63,929 bases of DNA from Lachnospiraceae bacterium UBA3316 (GTDB lineage: Bacteria > Bacillota > Clostridia > Lachnospirales > Lachnospiraceae): contig DESK01000012.1 in assembly GCA_002361955.1 (NCBI GenBank), positions 1 through 63,929 on the forward strand, read 5' to 3'. The notes under the pieces were generated by a model that did not search any database, was not told where the DNA came from, and saw only the letters and a program-made list of their open reading frames with translations. Shown piece by piece: positions 1 to 10,500 of the stretch. Position numbers and translations under genes: made by a program. How positions within the stretch are numbered: the first letter of the stretch is position 1; every line of letters begins with the position of its first letter.

Positions 1-13
1 AGGAGGAGAAGGC

Positions 14-706
14 ATGAGAGAGTTTTTATGTGGTTCTGCCTATTTTGGACTGGTTTTGACCATCATCGCCTATGGGGTGGGCGTACTGCTGAAGAAAAAG
101 CTGAAATACGGGGTGCTAAATCCTCTGCTGATCTCTATTATCCTGGTGATCGCGGCCGTTCAGGCCCTGGGCGTGGACTATGAGAGCTTTTATTCCTCCG
201 CCAAATACCTGAGCTATCTTCTGACGCCTGCCACAGTCTGCCTGGCCATTCCCCTGTACCAGCAGCTGTACATATTAAAAGAACATTTTCTGGCTGTGGT
301 TTTGGGAATCGTGTCCGGCGTATTTGCGAGCCTGGGCAGTGTGCTGGGGCTGGCCATACTGTTTCAGTTAAACCACACCCATTATGTGACCCTGCTTCCA
401 AAGTCGATCACAACCGCCATCGGGATGGGGGTATCGGAGGAGCTGGGAGGCGTCACCACCATCACCGTAGCCGCTATCTTGGTGACGGGCGTTGTGGGAA
501 ATGTGATCGCGGAGACGGTCTGCCGCCTGTTCCGCATCAAGGAGCCGGTGGCTGTAGGGCTGGCAATTGGTGCCTCCTCCCATGCCATCGGCACTTCGAA
601 GGCGATGGAGCTGGGGGAGATCCAGGGAGCCATGAGCAGCCTGTCTATCGCGGTGTCGGGGCTTCTGACCGTAGTGGGGGCTTCGGTATTCACGAACTTC
701 TGGTAG
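14..706 (+). CDS. lrgB: LrgB/CidB family membrane protein
   Basis: A 230-residue, strongly hydrophobic integral membrane protein. The conserved blocks TTAIGMGVSEELGG (about residues 132-145) and GASSHAIGTSKA (about 190-201) are typical of LrgB, the partner of the holin-like LrgA/CidA. In other Firmicutes such pairs influence autolysis or export of small organic acids; the substrate here cannot be told. The ATG follows AGGAGGAG at bases 1-8. The usual partner lrgA would lie just upstream, outside the window; this is inference. A strong terminator follows, so this is the last gene of its operon. Confidence 0.9.
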   Translation: MREFLCGSAYFGLVLTIIAYGVGVLLKKKLKYGVLNPLLISIILVIAAVQALGVDYESFYSSAKYLSYLLTPATVCLAIPLYQQLYILKEHFLAVVLGIVSGVFASLGSVLGLAILFQLNHTHYVTLLPKSITTAIGMGVSEELGGVTTITVAAILVTGVVGNVIAETVCRLFRIKEPVAVGLAIGASSHAIGTSKAMELGEIQGAMSSLSIAVSGLLTVVGASVFTNFW

Positions 707-722
707 GCGCGGAAGAAATGAT

Positions 723-776
723 AAAAATCCGGGGCATATGGAAAGAGAAGGTTTTCCATATGCCCCGGATTTTTTG
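723..776 (+). terminator. Rho-independent terminator after lrgB
   Basis: A near-perfect stem of about 21 bp (arms 723-744 and 752-774) containing GGGGCATATGGAAA, with a short loop and a T-run. The core GCATATGGAAAG is also found in the terminator at 13886-13932. Confidence 0.9.
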
Positions 777-936
777 TGGGAATTTTTCGGGGATATCCGG
801 CAGGCGGAAAATGGCGGCAGAAACGTCCTACCGGATAAAACACACAAACCCAAACGAGAAGAGAGAAGTAAGGATTGGCTAACTTGCATAAATAAGCGAA
901 AATTTTATACAAAAAATCAGCAAATTGAATAAGTGG

Positions 937-965
937 TTGCAAAAGGAGAAAGTCTGTGAGATAAT
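937..965 (+). promoter_or_regulatory. Putative sigma-A promoter of the first GH101 gene
   Basis: TTGCAA (937-942), 17-base spacer, GATAAT (960-965), about 100 bases before the GH101 start. The rest of the 707-1062 gap is AT-rich, carries the lrgB terminator at its left end, and shows no gene that I can support. Confidence 0.5.
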
Positions 966-1062
966 TATTTTTACAATAAATTATAGTGCGCACCAATGAT
1001 AATGAAGAATACCGCGGAAAAAATTCCGGGGTGATTCCAAAAGAAAAAGGAGGTTGCTTGTT

Positions 1063-4000
1063 ATGAAGAGACGCAGTGTTATGAAGCTATTGAGCTGCAT
1101 GCTGGTATTCAGCCTGGCGGCGTCATCAGCAGTGCCTGCCGCGGCGTTTGCGGCGGAGGCTCCCGGGGCAGAACAGAGGATGGAAGCCATGGCCAGGGAG
1201 ATCCTGGAGGACGGCGTCGGCGACGCCTGGGAGCAGGACGAGGCCACCGTGAAGGGCGAAGGCTCTGTTGTGGAGAAGACAGAGGATGGATGGCTCCACC
1301 TCAAAGCGGGAAGCGGAAACGGTAACTCGTCGGGAGAGCCAAGCCAGTATCCTGCCATGTTCGTCAACCCGAACACCTTTGATTTCGCAAAGGAGGGATA
1401 TTTTGAGTTTACGCTGAACTCTGTGTCCACAAAGGCCAACAGCCGTTTTGGCATTTACCTGGGGTATCAGAATCCCGGAAACGGCATGTTTTTAGGGTAT
1501 GACACCGGCGGGTGGTTCTGGCAGAAGTATGTCGGCGGCGACGGCGCATATTACGGGGGCGAAAGGACGGCGGCTCCCGAGGCGGGCGAGGAGACTAATG
1601 TGAGAGTTTCCTGGACGGCGGATAAGAAGTTCACGCTGTCTGTGAACGGGGCCGAGGTCTTTAAGGACGAGGCCTGCGATCTGGACCTTAGTTCCGGGAA
1701 GATCGCCCTGAAGCTCAGCACATATGGTACGAATGCCACGGAGATCCTGCTGAAAAACATTCACTACACAGGCCAGAAGGCTGTGGAGAGCCATCAGGTG
1801 ACAGGCCGGGTAGTGGACGGAGAAGGCACGGCGGTGGCAGGAGCCAGTGTGACGCTGGCAGGCGAGACTGTGGTTACAGGTGAGGACGGTTCCTACACCT
1901 TCCCCGCGGTGGCAGCCGGAACGTATGAGATTCTTGTGGAAAAGTACGGGTATGAGACAGGGACAGGCAGTGTCACCGTAGGCGGCGAGGATGTGGCGGC
2001 AGAGGTGATCACCCTGACGGCAAAGGCGGCTCTTCCCACCCAGACGCTGACCACGGACGCTATGGATGTCAGGGTGTTGCCGTATTTCCCGGCGATCGTT
2101 CAGTATGATATGAAAGGGGATCTGGCGGGAAAGACCTTCCTGGGACAGACGGAGGAGATCAATACCATCAAGATCAACGGCACGGCCATCCAGGTAGGTA
2201 AGGAAGATGTGGAGTCCTCCTTCACGGAGAACAAGGCGACTTATGTGATGGGCCTGCAGGCGGAAAATATCGATTGCGAGATTACGGCAGAGATCACAGC
2301 CGAGAAGAATACGGCGTCCTTTGACATTACAAAGGTGGTAAATCACCTGACAGAAACAGATGAGAACGGCTATGAGGTTTATCCGGTGCAGACCATCGAG
2401 ATCCCGAACCACAGCCTGATCTCTGTAAACAGCGCCCAGGCAGGGGCAAACCTGAAGGCCGCGAAGATGTCCAGCAACACAAGGATCAGCGGCGATAAGT
2501 ATTTCGACGTGGCAGATGGCCTGAATCTTTCCGAGGACTTCATGTACGGCTTTGTATCGAATAACGAGCTGAGCGCGGGACTTTGGAGCAACTCGGAGTA
2601 CGAGGGTACGGCTGTGGCCCCCTATGTCCGGGCAGGCGGCGCAAGCAATACGCGTGTGATGGCAAAGACCGCCAAGGTGGGAAATGTCACCTCCCTGGGA
2701 CTGGGAAGCACCGCATGGTACTATGACAGGATGATCACTCCGCGGGTGAACGGAGAGCAGCGCACCTACGTGGTGAAGCATGAGATCATGCCCAGCGCGA
2801 AGGTGGTGATCACAGGCGAAGCGAACGGCGATGGCGGCATAGACTGGCAGGACGGAGCGGTTGCCTTCCGCGATATCATGCACAATCCTCTCGGCTGCGA
2901 GGTGGTGCCGGAGCTGGTGAACTACCGGATCGCCATGAACTTCGGAAGCCAGGCGGCGAACCCCTTCCTGACAAACCTGGACGGCGTCAAGAGAGTCTAT
3001 CTGAACACGGACGGACTGGGCCAGGGCGTCCTGCTGAAGGGCTACGGCTCTGAGGGACACGATTCGGGACATCCCGATTACGGCGATATCGGAAGACGTA
3101 TCGGCGGAGCCGAAGACATGAACACTTTGCTGACAGAAGGAAAGAAGATGGGAGCGCTTTTCGGCGTCCATGTAAATGCCAGCGAGATGTACACGGAGGC
3201 GAAAGCCTTTGACGATGAGCTTTCCAGAGGAAATTATGGCTGGAACTGGCTGGATCAGGGAATCGGCATCAACGCCCTCTATGACCTGGCCAGCGGCAGA
3301 AGAAAAGAGCGTTTCCAGGAGCTTTATGACCAGGTGGGGAACAATCTTGACTTTATCTACGTAGACGTATGGGGCAATAATACCTCAGGAGCCGAGGATT
3401 CCTGGGAATCCAGAATGCTCTCCCGCCAGATCAATAGCTTTGGATGGCGTATGGCAACGGAGTGGGGCCCCACCCAGGAGTACGACTCTACCTTGCAGCA
3501 CTGGGCGGCCGACCTGGCATACGGCGGCTATCAGGCAAAGGGTGAAAACAGTGAAGTGATGCGATTCCTCAGGAACCACCAGAAGGATTCCTGGATCGCG
3601 GATTACCCGTCCTACAGCGGCGCGGCGCAGATGCCTCTGCTGGGCGGACTGAATATGACGGATTTCGAAGGCTGGCAGGGACGTACCGACTATGAGAATT
3701 ACATCAAGGTGATGTTCCGCCACAACCTGATCACCAAGTATCTGCAGCATTACCAGATCATGGACTGGACGGACGGCGAAACCGTCAACATGCCCACAGG
3801 AGCGTGGACGCCGGAGATGGAGATCACCCTGAGAAATACCAAGGACCCGAAGGATGACACAGAGGTTGTGGTAAGCAGGGATTCCAACGATTACAGTAAT
3901 CTGGCACAGTTCAGGAGCAGGACCATCAAGGTGAACGGCGTAACCGTATCCACCGGCGCGCCCACCGGCGGCGACAACAGCAATCCGGGAAATGAAAAGT

Positions 4001-7000
4001 ACCTGATTCCCTGGAACTGGGATCCGAACGGAAAGGATCTGGACGCGGAGGACCAGAAGCTCTATCACTGGAATACAAAGGGCGGCGAGAGCACCTGGAC
4101 ACTGACAAAAGGCTGGGAAGGCCTGGAGAATGTGATCGTTTATAAGCTGACGGATGAAGGCAGGACAGACAAGCAGGTGGTGGAGGTTGTGGACAACCAG
4201 ATCACCCTGAACGCGGAGGCAGAGGTTCCCTATGTGGTATACAAAGGGGAGAAAGAGGACCTCACCGTAGACTGGCAGAGCTCCAAATACGTTTACGATA
4301 TGGGATTCAATGATCCCGATGTAAACAGCCACAGAACGATTACGGGAACAGGGACGGCTTCTATCGTAGACAATGTTTCCGCCAACAATATGCTGAAGCT
4401 GGATGGCGAGGTACAGGTAGCCACAGAGCTGACAAACCTGAAGCCGGGACAGAAATATGCCGTATACATCGGCACAGACAACAGAAGCGACGCGAAGGCA
4501 TATATGAAGGTGATGGACGGCGAAAATGTGCTGGGATGCAACTATGCCACAAGATCCTTTGTGCTGAATATTGTGTCCTCCGACCAGCACCACTGGTATA
4601 GCGGCGGAACGACGGCGGAGAACAACTACGCAAGCTATTTCCAGAATATGTATGTATTTTTCACGGCGCCGAAGAGCGGAAAGGCAACGCTGACCTTGAG
4701 CAGGGAAGCGGGAGAAGGCTCCACCTACTTCGATGATGTGCGTGTCGTGGAGACAAAGATGAATCCCGTCGTGAACACCGATGAGGAAGGCGTCATCACA
4801 GAGCTGTACAATGACTTTGAGAACAATGCCCAGGGAATCTGGCCCTTTGTGATCAGCGGACCGGGCTCAGGAACCACAGACAACAGGATTCATCTGTCAG
4901 AGCGCCACGGAAAATACACCCAGGCAGGCTACATGGTAAAGGCAGTGGACGATGTGCTGGACGGCAACTGGTCTGTAAAGATCAACGGCCTGTCCCAGAG
5001 CAACTCCATGATCTATCAGACGATCCCGCAGAACTTCCATTTTGAGCCGGGTGAGACATACTATGTATCCTTTGACTACCAGATGGGCGGCGACGGAACG
5101 TACGAGGTGCGGATCGGCGACGGAACAGACAAGAAGGTCAAGGTGGGCAGCATGGAGGCGGCCATCGGTGAAACGAGGCACTATGGCATCAGCTTTACGG
5201 CCAGCGAGAGCGGCAACAGCTGGGTAGGTATCTTCTCCACAAACAGGGCGTCCGATATGCACGGCCTGACAGGCTCCGCTACAAACTTCAGCGGCTATAA
5301 TGACTTCATTCTGGATAACCTGCAGATTCGCAAGACCAGCATGATGATGGACCAGACGCCCATCGAAGTGACTACCGCGGAAGATAAGGTTGACCTGGAT
5401 GTGACCTTCACGACGGAGGGAGAGAAACCGGAGGTGATCTGGGAGTCTTCCAATGAGTCTGTGGCAAGGGTGACAAGCAAGGGTGAAGTATACTTCGTAG
5501 GCTTCGGTACAGCTACGATCTCAGCAACGGCGGTGATCGATGGCAAAGAGGTAAGCCTGCAGCGCATGGTGAGCCTGCCGAGGGATTACGAGAAGACAGC
5601 TACCTTCCAGAACGTATGGTATAATACCCAGGAGGATTACGGCGAGGACGGAAGAGCCGTCAACGTGACAGATAGAAACCAGAGTACGATCTGGCATTCC
5701 AACTGGGCGACTACAGGATTTACCGTATCGGAGACGAACCCGGCTATCATTACCTTACAATTTGCGGAGGATCTCACAGAGTTTACAAACCGTGCCCTCC
5801 GGCAGAGGAGCGGAAACAACGGACTGGTACAGAGGTATGAGGTGATTGTCGGAGACAGCTTTGATGAAAGCACAGAAACGATTACAGATCCTACCTTCTC
5901 CTCAGGGCCTGTGGACGCCAAAAATTCAAAGTCAGGTTCCACAGAAATCCTCGAGATTCCGGAGGATACAAAGGGACATTACCTGCAGATCAAAGTACTT
6001 AGAGGAAGCAACAATTTCGCTTCTATCGCGGATATCCTCCTGGATACGGTGAAAACGTATGACACACCGGAGGAAAGAGCATTCATGGAGGCGAACGCGG
6101 CTAAGGTGGAAGCAGAAGAGCTTCCGGTGGCGAGAAAAGCCCTGACAGCGGAGATCAAAGAAGCGGACGCCATTTTGACAGAGGGTTCCGACAGATATAC
6201 AGAGGAGAGCTGGAACGCGTTTACGGCAGCCTATGCGGCGGCGAAGGAAGGGCTGCAGGATACCTCCAAGACATCTTCCGAGCTGAAACAGCTCAGGGCC
6301 GCGCTGAAAGCGGAAATAACAAATCTAGCCCTGACACCGGAGGAGAGCATGAAAGAACTGCTGGAAAAGGCAGAGGAAGCGCTCCGGCAGGCGGAACAGG
6401 AAAAGGCGGCCGCGGAAAAAGCAAAAGAGGCAGCGGAGAAGGCAAAGGAAGAGGCTGAGAAGGCCCAAGCAGCGGCAGGCGCGAACAGCGAAGAGGCAAA
6501 ACTGGCCCAGGCAGCTGCAGAGGCAGCCCAGGCAAAGGCAGAGGCAGCCCAGGCAAAGGCAGAGGCAGCCCAGGCAGCGGCGGAAGCGGCCCAGGCAAAG
6601 GCAGAGGGCGACATAGAGAAAGCGGAGGCAGCCCAGGCAGCGGCGGAAGCAGCCCAGAAAGCAGCGGAGGCGGCTCAGGCAAAGGCAGAAGCAGCCCAGG
6701 CGGCAGCGGAGGCAGCCCAGGCAGAAGCCGAGGCGGCCAGAAAGGCAGCGGAGGCCGAGAAAGCGGCAGCAGCGGCGGAGCGCGAAAAAGCGGAGGCAGC
6801 CAAGAAAGCGGCAGAGGAGGCCAAGGCCCAGGCGGACGCAGCCAGGAAAGCTGCTGAGGAAGCCAGAGCAAAAGCGGAGGCAGCCCAGAAGGCGGCCGAG
6901 GAAATGGCAGCAGCCATCAGAAAAGAGCTGGAAGGCCTTCAGTCCAATAAGACACTTGGCAAGGTGGGACTGAAATCCGTGAAGTCTATGAAGAAGAAAC

Positions 7001-7239
7001 AGCTTACGATTAAATGGAAAGCTGTGGACGGCGCAGAAGGCTATGAAGTGCAATACGCTGCAAACGCTAAATTTAAAAAGGCAGTTACAAAGAACGTGCC
7101 GGCGTCCAAGGTGAGCCTGACAGTTAAAAAGCTGAAGAGCAAAAAGAAATATTTCGTACGGATCCGGGCATTTAAAAATGTGAACGGCCAGAAGATATAC
7201 GGTGAGCGCAGCAAGGTAAAACAGGCAAAAATAAAGTAA
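1063..7239 (+). CDS. Secreted GH101 endo-alpha-N-acetylgalactosaminidase (2058 aa)
   Basis: This enzyme should release the intact core-1 disaccharide Gal-beta1,3-GalNAc from Ser/Thr of mucin-type glycoproteins outside the cell. Order of parts: signal peptide (1-32, ending AFAAEA), lectin-like domain (about 40-235), carboxypeptidase-regulatory-like beta module (about 243-320), mutarotase-like sandwich and GH101 barrel (about 330-910). Then come two galactose-binding-like modules (about 1075-1425), an Ig-like BIG2 module (1430-1506), an F5/8-type C module (1509-1662), a FIVAR-like helical module (1683-1759), an Ala/Glu/Lys-rich coil (1763-1959) and a basic Fn3 module (1966-2058). Predicted nucleophile is D768 (YVDVWG) and acid/base is E800 (ATEWGP); the 32-residue spacing equals that of the characterised pneumococcal enzyme (D764/E796). 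ATG 1063 follows AAAGGAGG (1046-1053); an in-frame TTG at 1054 is too close to it. There is no LPXTG sorting signal. Confidence 0.93.
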   Translation: MKRRSVMKLLSCMLVFSLAASSAVPAAAFAAEAPGAEQRMEAMAREILEDGVGDAWEQDEATVKGEGSVVEKTEDGWLHLKAGSGNGNSSGEPSQYPAMFVNPNTFDFAKEGYFEFTLNSVSTKANSRFGIYLGYQNPGNGMFLGYDTGGWFWQKYVGGDGAYYGGERTAAPEAGEETNVRVSWTADKKFTLSVNGAEVFKDEACDLDLSSGKIALKLSTYGTNATEILLKNIHYTGQKAVESHQVTGRVVDGEGTAVAGASVTLAGETVVTGEDGSYTFPAVAAGTYEILVEKYGYETGTGSVTVGGEDVAAEVITLTAKAALPTQTLTTDAMDVRVLPYFPAIVQYDMKGDLAGKTFLGQTEEINTIKINGTAIQVGKEDVESSFTENKATYVMGLQAENIDCEITAEITAEKNTASFDITKVVNHLTETDENGYEVYPVQTIEIPNHSLISVNSAQAGANLKAAKMSSNTRISGDKYFDVADGLNLSEDFMYGFVSNNELSAGLWSNSEYEGTAVAPYVRAGGASNTRVMAKTAKVGNVTSLGLGSTAWYYDRMITPRVNGEQRTYVVKHEIMPSAKVVITGEANGDGGIDWQDGAVAFRDIMHNPLGCEVVPELVNYRIAMNFGSQAANPFLTNLDGVKRVYLNTDGLGQGVLLKGYGSEGHDSGHPDYGDIGRRIGGAEDMNTLLTEGKKMGALFGVHVNASEMYTEAKAFDDELSRGNYGWNWLDQGIGINALYDLASGRRKERFQELYDQVGNNLDFIYVDVWGNNTSGAEDSWESRMLSRQINSFGWRMATEWGPTQEYDSTLQHWAADLAYGGYQAKGENSEVMRFLRNHQKDSWIADYPSYSGAAQMPLLGGLNMTDFEGWQGRTDYENYIKVMFRHNLITKYLQHYQIMDWTDGETVNMPTGAWTPEMEITLRNTKDPKDDTEVVVSRDSNDYSNLAQFRSRTIKVNGVTVSTGAPTGGDNSNPGNEKYLIPWNWDPNGKDLDAEDQKLYHWNTKGGESTWTLTKGWEGLENVIVYKLTDEGRTDKQVVEVVDNQITLNAEAEVPYVVYKGEKEDLTVDWQSSKYVYDMGFNDPDVNSHRTITGTGTASIVDNVSANNMLKLDGEVQVATELTNLKPGQKYAVYIGTDNRSDAKAYMKVMDGENVLGCNYATRSFVLNIVSSDQHHWYSGGTTAENNYASYFQNMYVFFTAPKSGKATLTLSREAGEGSTYFDDVRVVETKMNPVVNTDEEGVITELYNDFENNAQGIWPFVISGPGSGTTDNRIHLSERHGKYTQAGYMVKAVDDVLDGNWSVKINGLSQSNSMIYQTIPQNFHFEPGETYYVSFDYQMGGDGTYEVRIGDGTDKKVKVGSMEAAIGETRHYGISFTASESGNSWVGIFSTNRASDMHGLTGSATNFSGYNDFILDNLQIRKTSMMMDQTPIEVTTAEDKVDLDVTFTTEGEKPEVIWESSNESVARVTSKGEVYFVGFGTATISATAVIDGKEVSLQRMVSLPRDYEKTATFQNVWYNTQEDYGEDGRAVNVTDRNQSTIWHSNWATTGFTVSETNPAIITLQFAEDLTEFTNRALRQRSGNNGLVQRYEVIVGDSFDESTETITDPTFSSGPVDAKNSKSGSTEILEIPEDTKGHYLQIKVLRGSNNFASIADILLDTVKTYDTPEERAFMEANAAKVEAEELPVARKALTAEIKEADAILTEGSDRYTEESWNAFTAAYAAAKEGLQDTSKTSSELKQLRAALKAEITNLALTPEESMKELLEKAEEALRQAEQEKAAAEKAKEAAEKAKEEAEKAQAAAGANSEEAKLAQAAAEAAQAKAEAAQAKAEAAQAAAEAAQAKAEGDIEKAEAAQAAAEAAQKAAEAAQAKAEAAQAAAEAAQAEAEAARKAAEAEKAAAAAEREKAEAAKKAAEEAKAQADAARKAAEEARAKAEAAQKAAEEMAAAIRKELEGLQSNKTLGKVGLKSVKSMKKKQLTIKWKAVDGAEGYEVQYAANAKFKKAVTKNVPASKVSLTVKKLKSKKKYFVRIRAFKNVNGQKIYGERSKVKQAKIK
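6517..6579 (+). repeat. 21-base tandem repeats coding for AEAAQAK heptads
   Basis: Three consecutive 21-base units (6517-6537, 6538-6558, 6559-6579), almost identical, form the core of a longer degenerate Ala/Glu/Lys-rich stretch (about 6350-6940). They encode heptads of the type A-E-A-A-Q-A-K, so the product should be a long rigid helix or coiled coil that spaces the catalytic part from the C-terminal Fn3 module. The low complexity produces long false open frames on the other strand. Confidence 0.85.
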
Positions 7240-7245
7240 GACGGT

Positions 7246-7290
7246 TTGGGGCCGCAATTCCTTTCGGGGGTTGCGGCCCTTTCGCTTTTG
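7246..7290 (+). terminator. Terminator after the first GH101 gene
   Basis: Stem GGGCCGCAA (7249-7257) with TTGCGGCCC (7271-7279), followed by the T-rich TTTCGCTTTTG. It suggests that the two GH101 genes are transcribed separately. Confidence 0.8.
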
Positions 7291-7405
7291 TCATATTTGA
7301 CGGAACAGGCAGGAGTTTTAACAGGTAAAACCGCCGAAAATAAAAGTGTAGATTTGTACAAAAGAATATTATTTGGTGAATATATGCATAATTTCAAAAA
7401 AAGGG

Positions 7406-7434
7406 ATAGCAAAAGGCGCAAAAAAGTATATAAT
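7406..7434 (+). promoter_or_regulatory. Possible promoter of the second GH101 gene
   Basis: A perfect TATAAT (7429-7434) lies about 75 bases before the start codon, but the matching -35 position (ATAGCA, 7406-7411) is poor, which would fit a promoter needing an activator. A GC-rich hairpin (about 7445-7476: outer GGAG/CTCC, inner GGGG/CCCC) lies between it and the ribosome site. Confidence 0.35.
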
Positions 7435-7510
7435 GAGGGTATCAGGAGTCCAGGGGACGTTTGCGCCCCGGTCTCCGGGAACTTTAAAAATTTTAAAGGA
7501 GGAACAAGTG

Positions 7511-10500
7511 ATGAAAGGAAACCAAAGAAAGTTTCGCTCGTTTCTTGCGGCGCTTTTAGCTTTCGTTCTGGCTTTCGTACCTGTCCTGTCAGGCCTTCCG
7601 GCCATGCAGGCGAAAGCGGCAGACGGAGCGGTGACGTGGAAGTATGTGAAAGCGGGCGAGAACAATGGAAACAGCCACAGCTATGAGGATGCAAGCCAGT
7701 CACCGGCGGCTGTTTTGCTGAATCAGTCAGCGACGATGCCCTTGCAGGGGCAGGTCAGCGCGAAAGTGCGTTTTATGAATGAAAACCCGGCAGCGGATAC
7801 GAGAGTTGCCATGTTTTATACATATCAGGACGCACAGCACTGGATCTATGTAGGATATGACAATACCAGCAAATGGTACTATCAGTATCAGAACGGCGAA
7901 GAGGGCAGCTATGGTTCCCTGGAGTTTTCGCCTGCTACACCGGAACCGGCGACGGGGAAAGAATATACCATAACACTGGCCCTGGCCAATGAGGCGCTGC
8001 AGGTAAAGGTTGCGGAAGGCAGCAACGAGTATGAGGCGAAAGGCTCCTATCCGGCAATGAAGACCCTGGCAGAATCTATCAATGGAAAAGGCAGATTTGG
8101 TTTCAGGGTTGCGAACGCGCAGAATGTAGCGACTGAGCTGATGTTCACCGACGTTCAGTACACGGGAATGGATACCACGGAGGATACCTGGGCATTCTTG
8201 CTTCCGGAGCTTGGCTCTGTTGTTTCTGACAGAGTGATCGCTTCCTATTCCGTAAGCGGAAAGGTTACGGACGCAAGCGGCAAAACCATTGAGGGTGCCA
8301 ATGTCCGTCTGGCAGGTAAGACAGCTTCCACCGATGCAAACGGTAATTTCAGCATCTCAGGTATCGAAACGGGAACGTACGAGCTGAGCGTATCCGCCAC
8401 AGGATATAATGCTGCGACAAAGGAAATCACAGTAGAAAACGGAAACATTACGGGAGAGACGATCAAACTTGAGAAAAAGCAGGTGGTGGAATATGACACC
8501 TACATTGCTTCCTCTGAGATGAAGGTTGCGATCGATCCCAAATTCCCGAGAGTTATGCAGTATGAGCTGCTGACGGGAGAAGCCGCAGGAGAAACCTTCC
8601 TGGGCCAGACCAAGGAGCTCAACACCATCAAGATTAACGGAAGAAATATCACGCCTGTTCTGAATAGCTTTGACAAGGCAGATGACAAGGCTGTGTATAA
8701 GATGAGCCTGACAGACGGGTCTTCCAGCATCGCCCTTGACATGGAGGTAACTGTCAGCGTTGCGGAAAATGACCTGACCTGGAAGATTACCGACATCGCG
8801 AAGAAAGCAGGCTGCCCGAAGATCAATACCATTGAGGTTCCCCGGCTGAATCTCGTGACAGTCAGCGACAGCCAGGCAGACGCTCAGTTTAAGGGCGCTA
8901 CAAACTCCGGTGATGTAAATGCCAGCGGAGACAGGGAGATCACATTCTCCAATGGATTCTCTGTAAATTCCACCAGCAGCTATGTATATGGATTTGTTTC
9001 CGGCGGCGGCCTGAGCGCAGGCCTGTGGAGCAATTCTGAGGCTCTCGGCGACAGAAGAATCATTCTGAATAACGGCACGGACACCATGTCCCTTACAAGC
9101 GCGGCATGGTACTACGAGTACGGCGACAGCGCGGCTTCCGCCAACTACGAATATACTCCTGTCAGCGAGCTTCCCTGCACAAAGGTTTGTATCGCTGCGG
9201 ATATGAATGACGACGGAGTGGCAAACTGGCAGGATGCAGCTATCGCGTACCGTGATATTATGAACAATCCTTACGGTTCGGAGAATGTTCCGGAGCTGGT
9301 AAACTACCGTATCCTTATGAATCTGGGCGGTGAGGCTACAAATCCCTTCCTGATGAGCGCAGACAACCTGAAGAAGGTGTATCTGGCCACAGACGGACTG
9401 GGGCAGGCCATTATGCTGAAAGGCTTCGGTAATGAGGGACACGACTCCGCGAACTCAGAGTATGGTGATATCGGCGAGAAGATCGGCGGCGCGGAAGGCT
9501 TCAGAAAGCTGATCAATATTGCCCATCAGTATAATACAGAAGTAGGTATTCACGTCAATGCCCAGGAGGCTTACACGGAGGCTCAGACCTTCTCAGACGA
9601 CCTCATTTTAGGCTCCTCCAGCACCGGATGGAACTGGATGGACCAGGCGTACGTGATTGATAAGATCAAGGATCTGGGCTCAGGCCTCCGTTATAAGCGT
9701 TTGCTCCAGCTCTTTGACCAGTTAAATGGAACGTCTCTGTACGCAAATCCGTGGCCGGGCGTAGCCGGACAGGGCGACAATGAGACAATTGCGGACGATG
9801 CGACGATCGCGGATACCGTGCAGAAGAGCATTGCCAAGGGCACCAATATGGACTTCATCTACCTGGATGTATGGTACCAGGATTCCTGGGAGACACGTAA
9901 GATCGCCCAGCAGTTCAATTCTCTGGGATGGCGTTTCTCCACAGAGTTCGGTACGACAGGTGAATATGATTCCACATGGCAGCACTGGGCCACAGACGCG
10001 CCTTACGGCGGATCTACCAGTAAGGGAAATAACTCAGAGGTTATGCGTTTTATCCGCAATCACCAGAAGGACTCCTATGTGCTGAACTACCCGAGATACG
10101 GCGGAACGGCAGACAATCCTCTGCTGGGCCATCTGTACCTGGATGGATTTGAAGGCTGGGGAAGCAACAACAACTTCAATAACTATATTGTAAACACGTT
10201 TAAAGAAAATCTGCCCGCGAAATTCCTGCAGCATTATCAGATCACAAAGTGGGTAGACTACACCGGCAAAGAAGGCGATGTTTCTCCGACACAGAACCAG
10301 GAGAAGGAAATCACCTTAAAGAGCGCTGACGGCGCGGATACCGTTGTGGTAAGAAGAAACGAGGAGCAGAGAAATGACACCGTGATCGAGAGAACCATCA
10401 CCCTGAACGGAACGAAGGTTCTGGAGGACGGCACTTACCTGCTTCCGTGGGAAGACAGCGAGACAGGCGAAGAGAAGCTGTATCACTGGAATTATGACGG

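Noticed and set aside
6231..7257. Long open frames on the minus strand opposite the Ala-rich coil of the first GH101
   Set aside because: They mirror the biased composition of the repeats, have no ribosome sites, and give Leu/Pro/Cys-rich nonsense sequence.
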